Origin: Halomonas sp. THAF5a
GTDB taxonomy: Bacteria; Pseudomonadota; Gammaproteobacteria; Pseudomonadales; Halomonadaceae
Length of the DNA: 64,000 bases
NCBI RefSeq assembly: GCF_009363755.1
Contig: NZ_CP045417.1
Location: 3,472,001-3,536,000 of the forward strand
Direction: 5' to 3'
Below, piece by piece: positions 30,478-39,985 of the stretch. The notes beneath the pieces are model-generated. The model was given only the letters and a program-made list of their open reading frames with translations. It was not told where the DNA came from and made no database searches. Within the stretch, counting starts at the first letter, position 1, and each line of letters begins with the position of its first letter. The translations under genes and the position numbers were made by a program.

Positions 30478-31368
30478 ATGGACATGCGCCCCCTCAAGCA
30501 CTTCCTCGCCCTGGCCGAGACCCTGCACTTCGGCCGCGCCAGCGAGGCCTGCCACGTCAGCCCCTCGACCCTCTCCCGCGCGATCCGCCAGCTGGAGGAG
30601 AGCCTCGGCGTCGCGCTCTTCGAGCGCGACAACCGACACGTGGCGCTGACCCGCCAGGGTCGCACCTTCCAGACCTACGCCCGGGAGGCCCTGGAGGAGT
30701 GGGAGGCGCTGCGGCAGTCGCTGATGAGCGAGGCGCACACCCTGACCGGCGAGATCAGCATCTACTGCTCGGTGACCGCCAGCTACAGCTTCCTCTACGA
30801 GCTCTTGAGCGAGTTTCGCACCCGCCACCCGGGCATCGAGCTCAAGCTGCACACCGGCGACCCGGCCCAGTCCCTGCAGCGGGTGCTGGCCGGCAACGAG
30901 GACATGGCGATCACCCCGCGGCCCCGCCAGGTACCGGACGCCCTGGGCTTCAAGTCGCTGACCCGCTCGCCGCTCGTGTTCATCGCGCCCCACGCCGCCC
31001 ACGGCTGGATCCCCACCACCCCCGAGTCGCCCTCGGCGACGCAGTGGCGGGAGGTGCCGATGATCCTCTCCGAGGCCGGACTGTCACGACAGTACACCGA
31101 CACCTGGTTCCGGGCACTGGGCGTGGCACCGCGCATCTACGCCCAGGTGGCCGGGCACGAGGCCATCGTCAGCATGGTGGGGCTGGGCTTCGGCCTCGGC
31201 GTGGTGCCGCGGATCGTGCTCGACACGAGCCCGCTGGCGGAGCGGGTGCGGATCCTGCCGGTCAAGCCGGAGCTGCCCCACTACGACGTCGGCCTCTGCG
31301 TGCTCGAGCGCCGCCTGAAGAGTCCGCTGATCGCCGCGCTGTGGGACGAGGTCGCGGAGCGCTTCTGA
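30478..31368 (+). CDS. ilvY: LysR-family regulator IlvY
   Basis: A transcription factor of 296 aa with an N-terminal winged helix-turn-helix (MDMRPLKHFLALAETLHFGRASEACHVSP..., about 1-60) and a periplasmic-binding-protein-like effector domain. SPSTLSRAIRQLEESLG is the recognition region. Position opposite ilvC and sequence character both point to IlvY. The start at 30478 gives the canonical LysR N-terminus. No Shine-Dalgarno is visible, and a -10 element sits directly upstream, so the mRNA may be leaderless. It converges on ilvN. Confidence 0.92.
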   Translation: MDMRPLKHFLALAETLHFGRASEACHVSPSTLSRAIRQLEESLGVALFERDNRHVALTRQGRTFQTYAREALEEWEALRQSLMSEAHTLTGEISIYCSVTASYSFLYELLSEFRTRHPGIELKLHTGDPAQSLQRVLAGNEDMAITPRPRQVPDALGFKSLTRSPLVFIAPHAAHGWIPTTPESPSATQWREVPMILSEAGLSRQYTDTWFRALGVAPRIYAQVAGHEAIVSMVGLGFGLGVVPRIVLDTSPLAERVRILPVKPELPHYDVGLCVLERRLKSPLIAALWDEVAERF

Positions 31369-31395
31369 GTCCGGCCAGCCAACCTGCTCTTAAGC

Positions 31396-31420
31396 AAAAA
31401 AAGCCGCCCCGAGGGGCGGC
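31396..31420 (-). terminator. Terminator of the ilvI-ilvN transcript
   Basis: GCCGCC/GGCGGC stem with a CCGAGG centre, followed by seven T on the minus strand. It is about 140 bases past ilvN, so a long 3' untranslated region is implied. On the plus strand it could also affect ilvY. Confidence 0.85.
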
Positions 31421-31449
31421 CTGGCAATTTAGCAGCAGGACGATTTACC

Positions 31450-31553
31450 TCACGAGCGAAGATAGGTCGGCCGCCGCCGGAGCGCAGCAACCGAAGTTGA
31501 CTGGCTGCTCAATGAGGATTGTGAGCACCGCCGGCGGCCGAGATATCGAGCGC
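31450..31553 (-). ncRNA. Candidate structured 3'-UTR RNA after ilvN
   Basis: On the minus strand a 13-bp stem with one mismatch (31532-31540 region with 31468-31480) closes a multibranch loop. Inside are a TGCTCA/TGAGCA hairpin and a CAAC-TTCG-GTTG hairpin with a UUCG tetraloop, extended by GCAG/CTGC. A strong terminator follows at 31396. I recognise no known RNA family. It could be a 3'-UTR-derived small RNA or only a stabilising structure. Confidence 0.35.
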
Positions 31554-31562
31554 AGTAGTAAA

Positions 31563-32054
31563 TCAAAGGGAGAGCACCTTGTCGCCCCGGGCAATGCCCG
31601 AGACCCCGGTGCGCGCCACCTCGAGCAGGCCCACCGGCGCCATGGCCTGGAGGAAGGCATCCAGCTTGCCCGCGTCGCCGGTGATCTGCACCGTGTAGAG
31701 GCTCGGCGTCACATCGACGATCTGCGCACGGAAGATGTCCACGGTGCGCTTCACCTCGTCGCGGGCCGCGCCCAGGGCCTTGACCTTGACCAGCATCAGC
31801 TCGCGCTCGATGTGGTTGCCCTCGGTCAGGTCCACCAGCTTGACCACGTCGATCAGCTTGTTGAGGTGCTTGGTGATCTGCTCGATCACCCGGTCATCCC
31901 CCACGGTGGTCACGGTCAGCCGCGACAGGCTGGGATCGTCGGTGGGCGCCACGTTCAGCGTTTCGATGTTGAAGTTGCGCTGCGAGAACAGCCCCACCAC
32001 GCGAGACAGGGCGCCCGGTTCGTTTTCCATCAGAATCGAGATGATATGGCGCAT
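31563..32054 (-). CDS. ilvN: Acetolactate synthase small (regulatory) subunit
   Basis: A 163-aa subunit (also named IlvH) that activates the catalytic subunit and confers valine feedback inhibition. It has an N-terminal ACT domain, RHIISILMENEPGALSRVVGLFSQRNFNIETL, and a C-terminal ACT-like domain beginning near residue 80. The start ATG abuts the ilvI stop: the two genes share base 32054, indicating coupled translation at the subunit ratio needed. It is full length with no visible defects. Confidence 0.96.
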   Translation of the reverse strand: MRHIISILMENEPGALSRVVGLFSQRNFNIETLNVAPTDDPSLSRLTVTTVGDDRVIEQITKHLNKLIDVVKLVDLTEGNHIERELMLVKVKALGAARDEVKRTVDIFRAQIVDVTPSLYTVQITGDAGKLDAFLQAMAPVGLLEVARTGVSGIARGDKVLSL

Positions 32055-33778
32055 CAGGTCCGCTCCGTCTTGGAAAGCAGCATGTCACGCATGGAGCCCA
32101 GGGGCACCTGCATCGGGTAGACGTGCTCGTGCGGGTCGACGAGAACGTCGAGGAACACCAGCTCGTGCTTGTCGGCAAAGGTCCGTTCCAGTGCCGGTTC
32201 GAGCTCGGCCAGCGTCTCCACCCGCAGCGCGGTGAAGCCATACGCTTCGATCAACTGCTGGAAGTTGGGCAGCGACTCCATGTAGGAGTGCGCATGGCGG
32301 GACTTGTAGTTCAGGTCCTGCCACTGGCGCACCATGCCCAGCGAGGCGTTGTTGAGGTTGACGATCTTCACGCCGCCGCCGAACTGCTTACAGGTCGACA
32401 GCTCCTGCATCATCATCTGGAAGCTGCCCTCCCCGGTCACGCAGATCACCTGCTCCTCCGGGAAGTTGTGCTTGATGCCCATGGCCGCCGGGAAGCCGAA
32501 GCCCATGGTGCCGAGCCCACCGGAGGTGATGAAGCGATTGGGCTTGTCGAACTTGTAGAACTGGGCCGCGAACATCTGGTGCTGGCCCACGTCGGTGGTC
32601 ACGTAGGCCTCGCCGCGGGTCGCCCGGCAGACGGCCTCGATGACCTCCTGGGGCTTGATCGGCTCGTCGGGCTTGGAGGGCTCGTAGAGCTTGCCGCGAC
32701 GCTCCTCGCGCCAGCCGTCGATCTGCGTCCACCAGTCGGCCAGCGCCTCGGGGTGGGCGATCTCCTGGCCCTGCACCAGGCTGATCATCTCGTTGATCAC
32801 GCTCCCCGCCGGGCCGACGATGGGCACGTCGGCACGCACCGTCTTGGAGACCGAGCTCGGGTCGATGTCGACGTGGACGATCTTCGCGGTGGGGCAGAAC
32901 TTGGAGGTGTTGTTGGTCACGCGGTCGTCGAAGCGCGCGCCGATCGCGATGATCAGGTCGGCGTGGTGCATGGCCATGTTCGACTCGTAGGAGCCGTGCA
33001 TGCCCAGCCACCCCAGGCACTGCCGATCGCTCTGCGGATAGGCGCCGATGCCCATCAGCGTGGTGGTGATCGGATAGCCGAGCCGCTGCACGAGGTCGGT
33101 CAGCCCCTCGCAGGCGTTGCCGGTGACCACCCCGCCGCCGGTGTAGAAGACCGGGCGCCGGGCCTTGAGCATCAGCTCCACGGCCTTCTTGATCTGGCCG
33201 GTGTGACCGCGGGTGACCGGGTTGTACGAGCGCATCTTGACCTTCTTCGGGTAGACGTACTCGTAGCGTTCGGTGGGCGCGGTCATGTCCTTGGGAATGT
33301 CCACCACCACCGGGCCGGGACGCCCGCTCGCGGCCAGGTAGTAGGCCTTCTTGAGGACTTCGGGAATCTCGGTCGGGTGCTTGATCGAGAAGCTGTGCTT
33401 CACGATCGGCCGGGTCACGCCGACGATGTCGGTCTCCTGGAAGGCGTCGTCGCCGATCAGGTGGCTCATCACCTGGCCGCACAGCACCACCATCGGGATC
33501 GAGTCCATGTAGGCGGTGGCGATGCCGGTGACGGCGTTGGTCGCCCCGGGCCCGGAGGTCACCAGCACCGTGCCGGGCTTGCCGGAGGCCCGGGCATAGC
33601 CGTCGGCGGCATGCGTGGCGGCCTGTTCGTGGCGCACCAGGATGTGCTTGACCTTGTCCTGACGAAACAGCGCGTCGTAGATGTGCAGCGCCGCCCCGCC
33701 GGGATACCCATAGATATATTCGACGCCCTCATCCTGGAGGAAGCGGGCAATCATGTCTGCGCCGGAAAGCAGTTCCAC
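32054..33778 (-). CDS. ilvI: Acetolactate synthase large (catalytic) subunit
   Basis: ThDP-dependent enzyme of 574 aa making acetolactate or acetohydroxybutyrate, the first common step of branched-chain amino acid synthesis. It has YGYPGGAALHIYDAL, catalytic Glu51 (VRHEQAATHAADG), the ThDP/Mg motif GEGSFQMMMQEL through NNASLGM, and the FAD region. I choose the GTG at 33778 (VELLSGADM) because GGGGAG lies upstream and it gives the family N-terminus. The frame stays open to 33928 without conserved sequence. The family also includes IlvB and IlvG; context with ilvN supports this call. Confidence 0.94.
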   Translation of the reverse strand: MELLSGADMIARFLQDEGVEYIYGYPGGAALHIYDALFRQDKVKHILVRHEQAATHAADGYARASGKPGTVLVTSGPGATNAVTGIATAYMDSIPMVVLCGQVMSHLIGDDAFQETDIVGVTRPIVKHSFSIKHPTEIPEVLKKAYYLAASGRPGPVVVDIPKDMTAPTERYEYVYPKKVKMRSYNPVTRGHTGQIKKAVELMLKARRPVFYTGGGVVTGNACEGLTDLVQRLGYPITTTLMGIGAYPQSDRQCLGWLGMHGSYESNMAMHHADLIIAIGARFDDRVTNNTSKFCPTAKIVHVDIDPSSVSKTVRADVPIVGPAGSVINEMISLVQGQEIAHPEALADWWTQIDGWREERRGKLYEPSKPDEPIKPQEVIEAVCRATRGEAYVTTDVGQHQMFAAQFYKFDKPNRFITSGGLGTMGFGFPAAMGIKHNFPEEQVICVTGEGSFQMMMQELSTCKQFGGGVKIVNLNNASLGMVRQWQDLNYKSRHAHSYMESLPNFQQLIEAYGFTALRVETLAELEPALERTFADKHELVFLDVLVDPHEHVYPMQVPLGSMRDMLLSKTERT

Positions 33779-34105
33779 AGATGTATCTCCCCTGGAGGTC
33801 TCGAGTGCGATCCGTGTCCGCCGTCGGGACACGAAGTCGAGTGCGGCGGTATGCCGCTGCCGGCCGTGCCGGCACCTGATGCCAAACCCTGGCAGTAAGG
33901 GCCCTGTTGGGGCCTGCACTCTCATCACGGCGGGTCGCCGCGTCGGGGCGTTGGCCAGGCCGGGCGGTTGGCCCGGACCCGGAAGTCCTTCGGCGGGTAG
34001 AGGCCCTTGGCCTACCCTTCGCGCGGGGTTGGGGGGTGGCCCGCTGGTATCCGCGCCCGCAAATCAGGAAGGCTCAAGGTTCCATTAGCGTTGTTGGCGT
34101 GTCAA
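33779..34105 (-). other. Long GC-rich leader upstream of ilvI
   Basis: A perfect TTGACA (34100-34105, minus strand) is the best -35 in the area, but the matching -10 is poor. Between it and the ilvI GTG lie about 320 bases with several hairpin-forming stretches: GGGTAG...CTACCC with inner GGCC pairs, GGCCC-AACA-GGGCC and GCCGGC...GCCGGC. The only ATG that opens a short frame near the promoter encodes Met-Glu-Pro. No classic BCAA-rich leader peptide was found. It may be an RNA-regulated leader. Confidence 0.3.
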
Positions 34106-34172
34106 CCGCGGAAACCGCGTGGGTAGCCCATGGCGGGACTTTCGGCAAGTCCGGGCGGCCAGGCTGGCGCCA

Positions 34173-34209
34173 GAAAAAAGAGCCCGCCGACTCACGCAGA
34201 GCGGCGGGC
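34173..34209 (-). terminator. Terminator after clpB
   Basis: GCCCGCCG/CGGCGGGC stem (34182-34189 with 34202-34209), followed by CTCTTTTTTC on the minus strand. It lies about 130 bases past the clpB stop. The span between the two, 34210-34337, shows no gene. Confidence 0.8.
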
Positions 34210-34337
34210 AAGGGGGGTTACAGGACGCAACCTGATGTTAAGTCTAGACGGTTGTCGCCCGGGCGCCGGGCGACGAACGTAACGCTTTGTGGCGGTTTGT
34301 GGCGCATTGTGGTCACTGTCATGCCGGGGCTCGCGCC

Positions 34338-36932
34338 TCAGCTCTGGAAGACCAGCTGGTCGCCCTCCGTCTCGACATGGATGACGTCGCCGGGCGTGAA
34401 CTTGCCGGCCAGCAGGTCCTGGGCCAGCGGGTTCTCGATGCGGCTCTGGATCGCCCGCTTGAGGGGGCGCGCCCCGAACACCGGGTCGAAGCCGACCACG
34501 GCCAGCTGCGCCAGGGCCGCGTCGCTGACCTCGAGCGACAGGTCGTGCTCGGCGAGGCGCGCGCGCAGGCGCTCGAGCTGGATGCCGGCGATGGCCTGGA
34601 TCTGCTCCTGGCCGAGGGCGTGGAACACCACCACCTCGTCGATGCGGTTGATCAGCTCGGGACGGAAGTGATCGGCGACCACCGCCATCACCATCTCCTT
34701 CATCTGCGCATAATCCTGGTCGGCGTCACCGCTGTCGCTGCTCATGCGCTGGATGATGTCCGAGCCCATGTTGGAGGTCATCACGATCACGGTGTTGCGG
34801 AAGTCCACCGTGCGCCCCTGGCCGTCGGTGAGGCGGCCGTCCTCCAGCACCTGCAGCAGGATGTTGAAGACGTCGGCGTGGGCCTTCTCGACCTCGTCGA
34901 GCAGCAGCACCGAGTAGGGCTTGCGGCGCACCGCCTCGGTCAGGTAGCCGCCCTCCTCGTAGCCGACGTAGCCGGGAGGCGCGCCGATCAGCCGGGCCAC
35001 GGAGTGCTTCTCCATGAACTCGGACATGTCGATGCGCACCATCGCCTCCTCGGTGTCGAAGAGGAAGTTCGCCAGCGACTTGCAGAGCTCCGTCTTGCCC
35101 ACCCCGGTCGGGCCGAGGAACAGGAAGGAGCCGTTGGGGCGGTGCGGGTCGGCGAGCCCGGCCCTTGAGCGGCGCACGGCGTTGGCCACGGCGGTGACCG
35201 CCTCGTCCTGGCCGATCACCCGCTCGTGGAGCGCCTCCTCCATGCGCAGCAGCTTGTCACGCTCGCCCTCGAGCATCTTGGCCACCGGGATGCCGGTCCA
35301 GCGCGACACCACCTCGGCGATCTCCTCCTCGGTGACGTTGGAGCGCAGCAGCTGGTGCCTGGTAGTGTCGGCCTCGGCCTCGGCGCTCTCGGCGATCTTC
35401 TTCTCCAGGTCGGGGATCACCCCGTACTGGATCTCGGACATGCGCGCCAGGTCGCCCTGGCGGCGGGCCTGCTCCAGGTCGATGCGGGCGCGATCGAGCT
35501 CGTCCTTGAACTGCGCCGCGCCCTGAATGCTGGCCTTCTCGGCCTTCCAGATCTCGTCGAGGTCGGCGTACTCGCGCTCGAGCTCGCCGATCTGCTCCTC
35601 CAGGCCCTCGAGGCGCTTCCTGGAGGCTTCGTCGGTCTCCTTCTTGAGGTGCTCGCGCTCCATCTTGAGCTGGATCAAGCGCCGGTCGAGGCGGTCCATC
35701 TCCTCGGGCTTGGAGTCGAGCTCCATGCGGATGCGCGAGGAGGCCTCGTCGATCAGGTCGATGGCCTTGTCGGGCAGCTGGCGGTCGGTGATGTAGCGGG
35801 TCGAGAGCCTGGCTGCGGCGATGATCGCGCCGTCGGTGATGTCGACGCCGTGGTGCACCTCGTAGCGCTCCTTGAGGCCGCGCAGGATCGCCACGGTGTC
35901 CTCCTCGGAGGGCTCGTCGACCAGCACCTTCTGGAAGCGGCGCTCCAGGGCCGCGTCCTTCTCGATGTACTGGCGGTACTCGTCGAGGGTGGTGGCGCCC
36001 ACGCAGTGCAGCTCGCCTCGGGCCAGGGCCGGTTTCAACATGTTGCCGGCGTCCATGGAGCCCTCGGCCTTGCCGGCGCCGACCATGGTGTGCAGCTCGT
36101 CGATGAAGAGGATCACCCGGCCCTCCTCCTGGGCCAGCTCCTTGAGCACCGACTTGAGGCGCTCCTCGAACTCGCCGCGGAACTTGGCCCCGGCCAACAG
36201 CGCGCCCATGTCCAGCGACAGCACGCGCTTGTCCTTGAGGCCCTCCGGCACCTCGCCGTCGACGATGCGCTGCGCGAGCCCCTCGACGATGGCGGTCTTG
36301 CCGACGCCGGGTTCGCCGATCAGCACCGGGTTGTTCTTGGTGCGCCGCTGCAGCACCTGGATGGTGCGGCGGATCTCGTCGTCGCGGCCGATCACCGGGT
36401 CGATCTTGCCACTGGCGGCCCGCTCGTTGAGATCGAGGGTGTACTTGGCCAGCGCCTCGCGCTGGTCCTCGGCGTTGGGATCGTCGACGCTCTCGCCGCC
36501 GCGCACGCCGCTCACGGCGGTCTCCAGCGCCTGGCGAGTCAGGCCGGCCTGGGTCAGCCGCTTGGTCAGCGCGCCGCCCATCTCCAGGGCGGCCAGCAGC
36601 ACCAATTCGCTTGCGATGTACTGGTCGCCGCGCTTCTGGGCCTCGCGGTCGGTGAGGTTGAAGAGCTTGATCAGGTCGCGAGAGGGCTGCACCTCGCCGT
36701 CGAAGTTGGCGACCTTGGGCAGGTCGTCGAGATGGCCGACCAGGCCGTCGCGCAGCCGCGCGGCGTCGGCGCCGGCCTTCTGCACCAGCGCCTTCACGCC
36801 GGTATCGGTGGCATCGAGCAGCGCCAGCAGCAGGTGGGCGGGCTCCAGCTGGTTGTGCCCGCGGCCCACGGCCAGCGACTGGGCATCGGCCACGGCGTTC
36901 TGCAGCTTGGCGGTGAACTTGTCGAATCGCAT
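34338..36932 (-). CDS. clpB: ATP-dependent disaggregase ClpB
   Basis: Hexameric Hsp100 chaperone that with DnaK dissolves protein aggregates; 864 aa. Domains in order: Clp N-domain (1-145), AAA-1 with Walker A GEPGVGKT and Walker [10 protein letters not shown], a coiled-coil M-domain (about 410-525) that is rich in Glu, Lys and Arg, AAA-2 with GPTGVGKT and [10 protein letters not shown], and a C-terminal Clp D2-small domain. The start at 36932 follows GGAGGAATCACC. A heat-shock sigma-32 type promoter stands about 75-100 bases upstream. Confidence 0.98.
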   Translation of the reverse strand: MRFDKFTAKLQNAVADAQSLAVGRGHNQLEPAHLLLALLDATDTGVKALVQKAGADAARLRDGLVGHLDDLPKVANFDGEVQPSRDLIKLFNLTDREAQKRGDQYIASELVLLAALEMGGALTKRLTQAGLTRQALETAVSGVRGGESVDDPNAEDQREALAKYTLDLNERAASGKIDPVIGRDDEIRRTIQVLQRRTKNNPVLIGEPGVGKTAIVEGLAQRIVDGEVPEGLKDKRVLSLDMGALLAGAKFRGEFEERLKSVLKELAQEEGRVILFIDELHTMVGAGKAEGSMDAGNMLKPALARGELHCVGATTLDEYRQYIEKDAALERRFQKVLVDEPSEEDTVAILRGLKERYEVHHGVDITDGAIIAAARLSTRYITDRQLPDKAIDLIDEASSRIRMELDSKPEEMDRLDRRLIQLKMEREHLKKETDEASRKRLEGLEEQIGELEREYADLDEIWKAEKASIQGAAQFKDELDRARIDLEQARRQGDLARMSEIQYGVIPDLEKKIAESAEAEADTTRHQLLRSNVTEEEIAEVVSRWTGIPVAKMLEGERDKLLRMEEALHERVIGQDEAVTAVANAVRRSRAGLADPHRPNGSFLFLGPTGVGKTELCKSLANFLFDTEEAMVRIDMSEFMEKHSVARLIGAPPGYVGYEEGGYLTEAVRRKPYSVLLLDEVEKAHADVFNILLQVLEDGRLTDGQGRTVDFRNTVIVMTSNMGSDIIQRMSSDSGDADQDYAQMKEMVMAVVADHFRPELINRIDEVVVFHALGQEQIQAIAGIQLERLRARLAEHDLSLEVSDAALAQLAVVGFDPVFGARPLKRAIQSRIENPLAQDLLAGKFTPGDVIHVETEGDQLVFQS

Positions 36933-37005
36933 GGTGATTCCTCCATCGGGATGGCGGCGCGTTCGGACGCGCCGCGTGACCCTGTCAATGTGTCTTGAGG
37001 GCTTC

Positions 37006-37033
37006 AATGGAGTCAGGGTGGCCGGCTTTCAAG
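37006..37033 (-). promoter_or_regulatory. Sigma-32 (RpoH) promoter of clpB
   Basis: On the minus strand CTTGAAA (37027-37033) and CTCCATT (37006-37012) are separated by 14 bases. This closely matches the heat-shock consensus CTTGAAA-N11-16-CCCCATNT with one substitution. It lies upstream of a classic heat-shock gene. Confidence 0.8.
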
Positions 37034-37100
37034 TCGCCGGCCAGGGAAGGCGAAGGAGGTTGATATGGATCAAGCCTGCGGACTAGAGACCATGGCCATC

Positions 37101-37163
37101 GGGGTCAGACCCTTAAGCATGCTTTGGAATTTCATACCAAAGCATACTTAAGGGTCTGACCCC
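37101..37163. repeat. REP-like 27-bp inverted repeat
   Basis: Arms of 27 bases (37101-37127 and 37137-37163) beginning GGGGTCAGACCCTTAAG, with one mismatch and a nine-base loop. Ends of the GGGGTCAGACCC type occur in dispersed palindromes of many proteobacteria. It lies between pgeF and the clpB promoter and may stop or stabilise the pgeF mRNA. Confidence 0.7.
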
Positions 37164-37206
37164 AAACAGTGGTGTGCCCGCCAACGGTGCCCACTTGGCT
37201 CTTGCC

Positions 37207-37962
37207 TCAGCGCAACCAAATCACGCTGGCCATGCGGCCGGTGACGCCGTCGTCGCGGCGGTGGGAGTAGAAGCGCGACTCGCAGGCGGTACAGAAGTGA
37301 CCGCCGCTGATGTGCGACACGCCGAGGCGCTCCAGGCGCAGGCGGGCGAGCTTGTAGAGGTCGGCCATGTAGTGCCCCAGCCGATAGGGGCTCGGGTCGA
37401 AGGCCGCCTCGGCCTCGGGATGCACGCCGACGAAGGCCTGCTGCACCTCGGGCCCGACCTCGAACTGGGCGTTGGAGATCGCCGGGCCCAGCCAGGCCAT
37501 CAGCGCCTCCGGGGGCAGCCCCATGGCCCCGACGGTCGCCTCGATCACGCCGCCGGCGAGCCCGCGCCAGCCGGCATGGATGGCCGCCACCCGGGTGCCG
37601 TTCCGGTCGCAGAGAAAGATCGGCAGGCAGTCGGCGGTCAGCACCACGCAGGCGTAGTCGCGGCTCATCGCCACCGCGGCGTCCGCCTCGGGCCGGGCAG
37701 CGGAGTAGGCCTGCTGCACCCGGGCGCCGTGTACCTGATCGAGCCACAGCAGCGGGCGGTCGTCGCCGACCTCCTTCTCCAGCTGGCGACGGCACAGCGC
37801 CACGTGGTCCGGGTTGTCGCCCACGTGGTCGGCCGCGTTGAAGGCGGCGAAGGCGCCCTGGCTGGGGCCGGTCTCGCGGGTGGTGACGAAGGCCCCGACG
37901 CTCTCCGGGGCGGGCCAGTCGGGCAGGATCGGCGTCGGGCGCAGGTCGAGGGTATCGCTCAT
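37207..37962 (-). CDS. pgeF: Peptidoglycan editing factor PgeF (YfiH family)
   Basis: A multicopper-oxidase-like fold (laccase domain) protein of 251 aa. PgeF in E. coli removes wrongly incorporated residues such as L-Ser from UDP-MurNAc peptides. Conserved motifs include LLWLDQVHGARV (around 73-84), CVVLTADCLPIFL (zinc Cys) and VAAIHAGWRGLAGGV (His ligand), with a C-terminal FCTACESRFYSHRRD. The start is the ATG at 37962; a GTG lies one codon earlier. It follows rluD by 24 bases, the usual rluD-pgeF pair. Confidence 0.95.
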   Translation of the reverse strand: MSDTLDLRPTPILPDWPAPESVGAFVTTRETGPSQGAFAAFNAADHVGDNPDHVALCRRQLEKEVGDDRPLLWLDQVHGARVQQAYSAARPEADAAVAMSRDYACVVLTADCLPIFLCDRNGTRVAAIHAGWRGLAGGVIEATVGAMGLPPEALMAWLGPAISNAQFEVGPEVQQAFVGVHPEAEAAFDPSPYRLGHYMADLYKLARLRLERLGVSHISGGHFCTACESRFYSHRRDDGVTGRMASVIWLR

Positions 37963-37986
37963 CACGGGGTCCTTGGCACACGGGCC

Positions 37987-38946
37987 TCAGCGCATGGTCT
38001 CGCCGTCTTCACGCAGGAAGTCGAGCAGCATCAGCAGGTCATCCGGCAGCGGCGCGCGAAAGGCCATGCGCTCGCCGCTCTCCGGGTGCACGAAGGCGAG
38101 CTTGCGGGCGTGCAGCGCCTGGCGCGGGAACTCGCGCAGGATCTCCTTGAGCCGCTCGTCGGCGCCGGCCGGCAGCTTGAGGCGCCCGCCATAGACCGGA
38201 TCGCCGATCAACGGGTAGCGCACGTGGGCCATATGCACGCGGATCTGGTGGGTGCGCCCGGTCTCGAGCTTGCAGCGCACATGGGTGTGGGCGCGGAAGC
38301 GCTCGACGACCCGGTAGTGCGTCACCGCCGGCTTGCCCGAGGCGTTCACCGCCTGGCGCTTGCGGTCGCGCGGATGGCGGCCGATGGGCGCATCCACGGT
38401 GCCGCCGGCGGTCACCACCCCGACCACCACGGCATCGTACTCCCGGGACACGCTACGCGCCTGGAGCTGCTCGACCAGCGCCGTCTGGGCGGCCAAAGTC
38501 TTGGCCACCACCATCAGGCCGCTGGTGTCCTTGTCCAGGCGATGCACGATACCCGCCCGCGGGATCGCCGCGAGCTCGGGGTCATGGTGCAGCAGGGCGT
38601 TGAGCAGGGTGCCGTCGGGGTTGCCCGCGGCCGGGTGGACCACCAGGCCCGGCGGCTTGTCGATCACCAGCACCGCGTCGTCCTCGTAGACCACCGTCAG
38701 CGGGATGTCCTCGGGCTCGAAGCGGGTGTCGTCCTCGATCTCGACGGCGAGCGCCAGGGCCTCGCCACCGTAGACCTTGTCCTTGGGCTTGGCCGGCTGG
38801 CCATCGAGGGTCAGGGCGCCGCTCTTGATCCAGGACTTGAGCCGCTCTCGGGAGAAGTCGGCGAAGAGCTCGGCGGCGGCCTGGTCGAGGCGCAGGCCCG
38901 CCATGCGTTCGGGAACGCGCTGCTGGGCTTCGAGGGTCTGGGACAT
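37987..38946 (-). CDS. rluD: 23S rRNA pseudouridine(1911/1915/1917) synthase RluD
   Basis: Modifies helix 69 of 23S rRNA; 319 aa. An N-terminal S4 RNA-binding domain ([24 protein letters not shown]) is followed by a catalytic domain with [12 protein letters not shown], whose Asp is the nucleophile, and [11 protein letters not shown]. The start at 38946 (MSQTLEAQQ) is preferred; upstream in-frame codons encode unconserved sequence. It is divergent from bamD, the common gammaproteobacterial arrangement. Confidence 0.96.
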   Translation of the reverse strand: MSQTLEAQQRVPERMAGLRLDQAAAELFADFSRERLKSWIKSGALTLDGQPAKPKDKVYGGEALALAVEIEDDTRFEPEDIPLTVVYEDDAVLVIDKPPGLVVHPAAGNPDGTLLNALLHHDPELAAIPRAGIVHRLDKDTSGLMVVAKTLAAQTALVEQLQARSVSREYDAVVVGVVTAGGTVDAPIGRHPRDRKRQAVNASGKPAVTHYRVVERFRAHTHVRCKLETGRTHQIRVHMAHVRYPLIGDPVYGGRLKLPAGADERLKEILREFPRQALHARKLAFVHPESGERMAFRAPLPDDLLMLLDFLREDGETMR

Positions 38947-39071
38947 GGGTCGGAACGGGGCTCCGTGCGCACCGGGAGCGATGACTGCGTTTCGCCGCAA
39001 GGTGCTTTATAGTGGGCGGATATCGGCCGATTCTATCACGGCCACCCGGGTTGTTAGACACGAGGATCACG

Positions 39072-39884
39072 ATGCGCGTTATCACCTCCCCCGCTCGCCT
39101 GGCCGTTCTGATGCTGGCCGGCACCCTGCTGGCCGGCTGTGCCGGCACCCCCGAGGAAGAGGAACTCGACGGCGTCGCCGAACGCCAGCTCTACGAGGAG
39201 GGGCGCGAGGCCCTCGAAGAGAGCAGCTACACCACGGCGATCAACCGGCTCGAGGCCATCGACACCCGCTTCCCCTTCGGCGAGCACGCCGAGCAGGCCC
39301 AGCTGGAGCTGATCTACGCCTACTACCAGACCGACGACTGGGAGAGCGCCCGAGCTGCGGCGAGCCGCTTCATCCGCCTGCACCCCGATCATCCCCAGGT
39401 CGACTATGCCTACTACATGCGCGGCCTGGCCGCCTGGCAGGCGGGACGCTTCAGCCTGGAGCGCCTGCGCGTCATCGACATCTCCAAGCGTGACCTGGGC
39501 GCCACCCGCGACGCCTACGCCGACTTCAGCGAGCTGATCCAGCGCTACCCGAGCAGCCAGTACGCCCCGGACGCCCAGCAGCGCATCGTCTACCTGCGCA
39601 ACGTGCTGGCCCGCCACGAGCTGCACGTGGCCGACTTCTACCTGCGCAAGGGCGCCTACCTTGCCGCCGTGGAGCGCGGCCGCTGGGTGCTGGAGAACTA
39701 CCCGCAGACCGAGGCCAGCCGCGACGCCCTGGCGACCATGGTCGAGGGTTACCTCGGCCTCGAGATGCGCGACCGCGCCCGCGAGACCCTACAGGTGCTG
39801 ATCGACAACGCGCCGGACCACGACCGGCTGCGCGGCCGCACCTTCCAGCCGCAGCACGTGAAGGCCGAGGCACTCTCGGCCTGA
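39072..39884 (+). CDS. bamD: Outer membrane assembly lipoprotein BamD
   Basis: An essential lipoprotein of the BAM complex (270 aa). A signal peptide with lipobox LLAGC places it at the inner face of the outer membrane. The body consists of TPR repeats: EEGREALEESSYTTAINRLE, AQLELIYAYYQTDDWESA, and PSSQYAPDAQQRIVYLRNVL with the conserved HELHVADFYLRKGAYLAA. A -10-like TATAGT at 39008 precedes it. It is divergent from rluD and followed by a strong terminator. Confidence 0.97.
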   Translation: MRVITSPARLAVLMLAGTLLAGCAGTPEEEELDGVAERQLYEEGREALEESSYTTAINRLEAIDTRFPFGEHAEQAQLELIYAYYQTDDWESARAAASRFIRLHPDHPQVDYAYYMRGLAAWQAGRFSLERLRVIDISKRDLGATRDAYADFSELIQRYPSSQYAPDAQQRIVYLRNVLARHELHVADFYLRKGAYLAAVERGRWVLENYPQTEASRDALATMVEGYLGLEMRDRARETLQVLIDNAPDHDRLRGRTFQPQHVKAEALSA

Positions 39885-39922
39885 ACCGCGCCTGACCGCA
39901 GCCAACACCCGCCAGAACCCAC

Positions 39923-39952
39923 AACGCCACCGCCCTCTCGGGCGGTGGCGTT
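39923..39952. terminator. Bidirectional terminator between bamD and nadE
   Basis: AACGCCACCGCCC/GGGCGGTGGCGTT, a 13-bp stem with a four-base loop, placed between two converging genes and flanked by T-rich bases on the plus side. Confidence 0.82.
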
Positions 39953-39985
39953 GCGTTAGGGGGAGGCAGACTCGCCGACGCGGCG

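Noticed and set aside
32123..33898. A 591-codon plus-strand open frame
   Set aside because: Antisense of ilvI, which has all ThDP-enzyme motifs.
33779..33928. N-terminal extension of IlvI up to codon 33928
   Set aside because: The extra 50 residues are Arg/Pro-rich and unlike the family; GTG 33778 has a Shine-Dalgarno and gives the standard 574-aa protein.
37174..39012. A 612-codon plus-strand open frame
   Set aside because: Antisense of pgeF and rluD, both with clear catalytic motifs.
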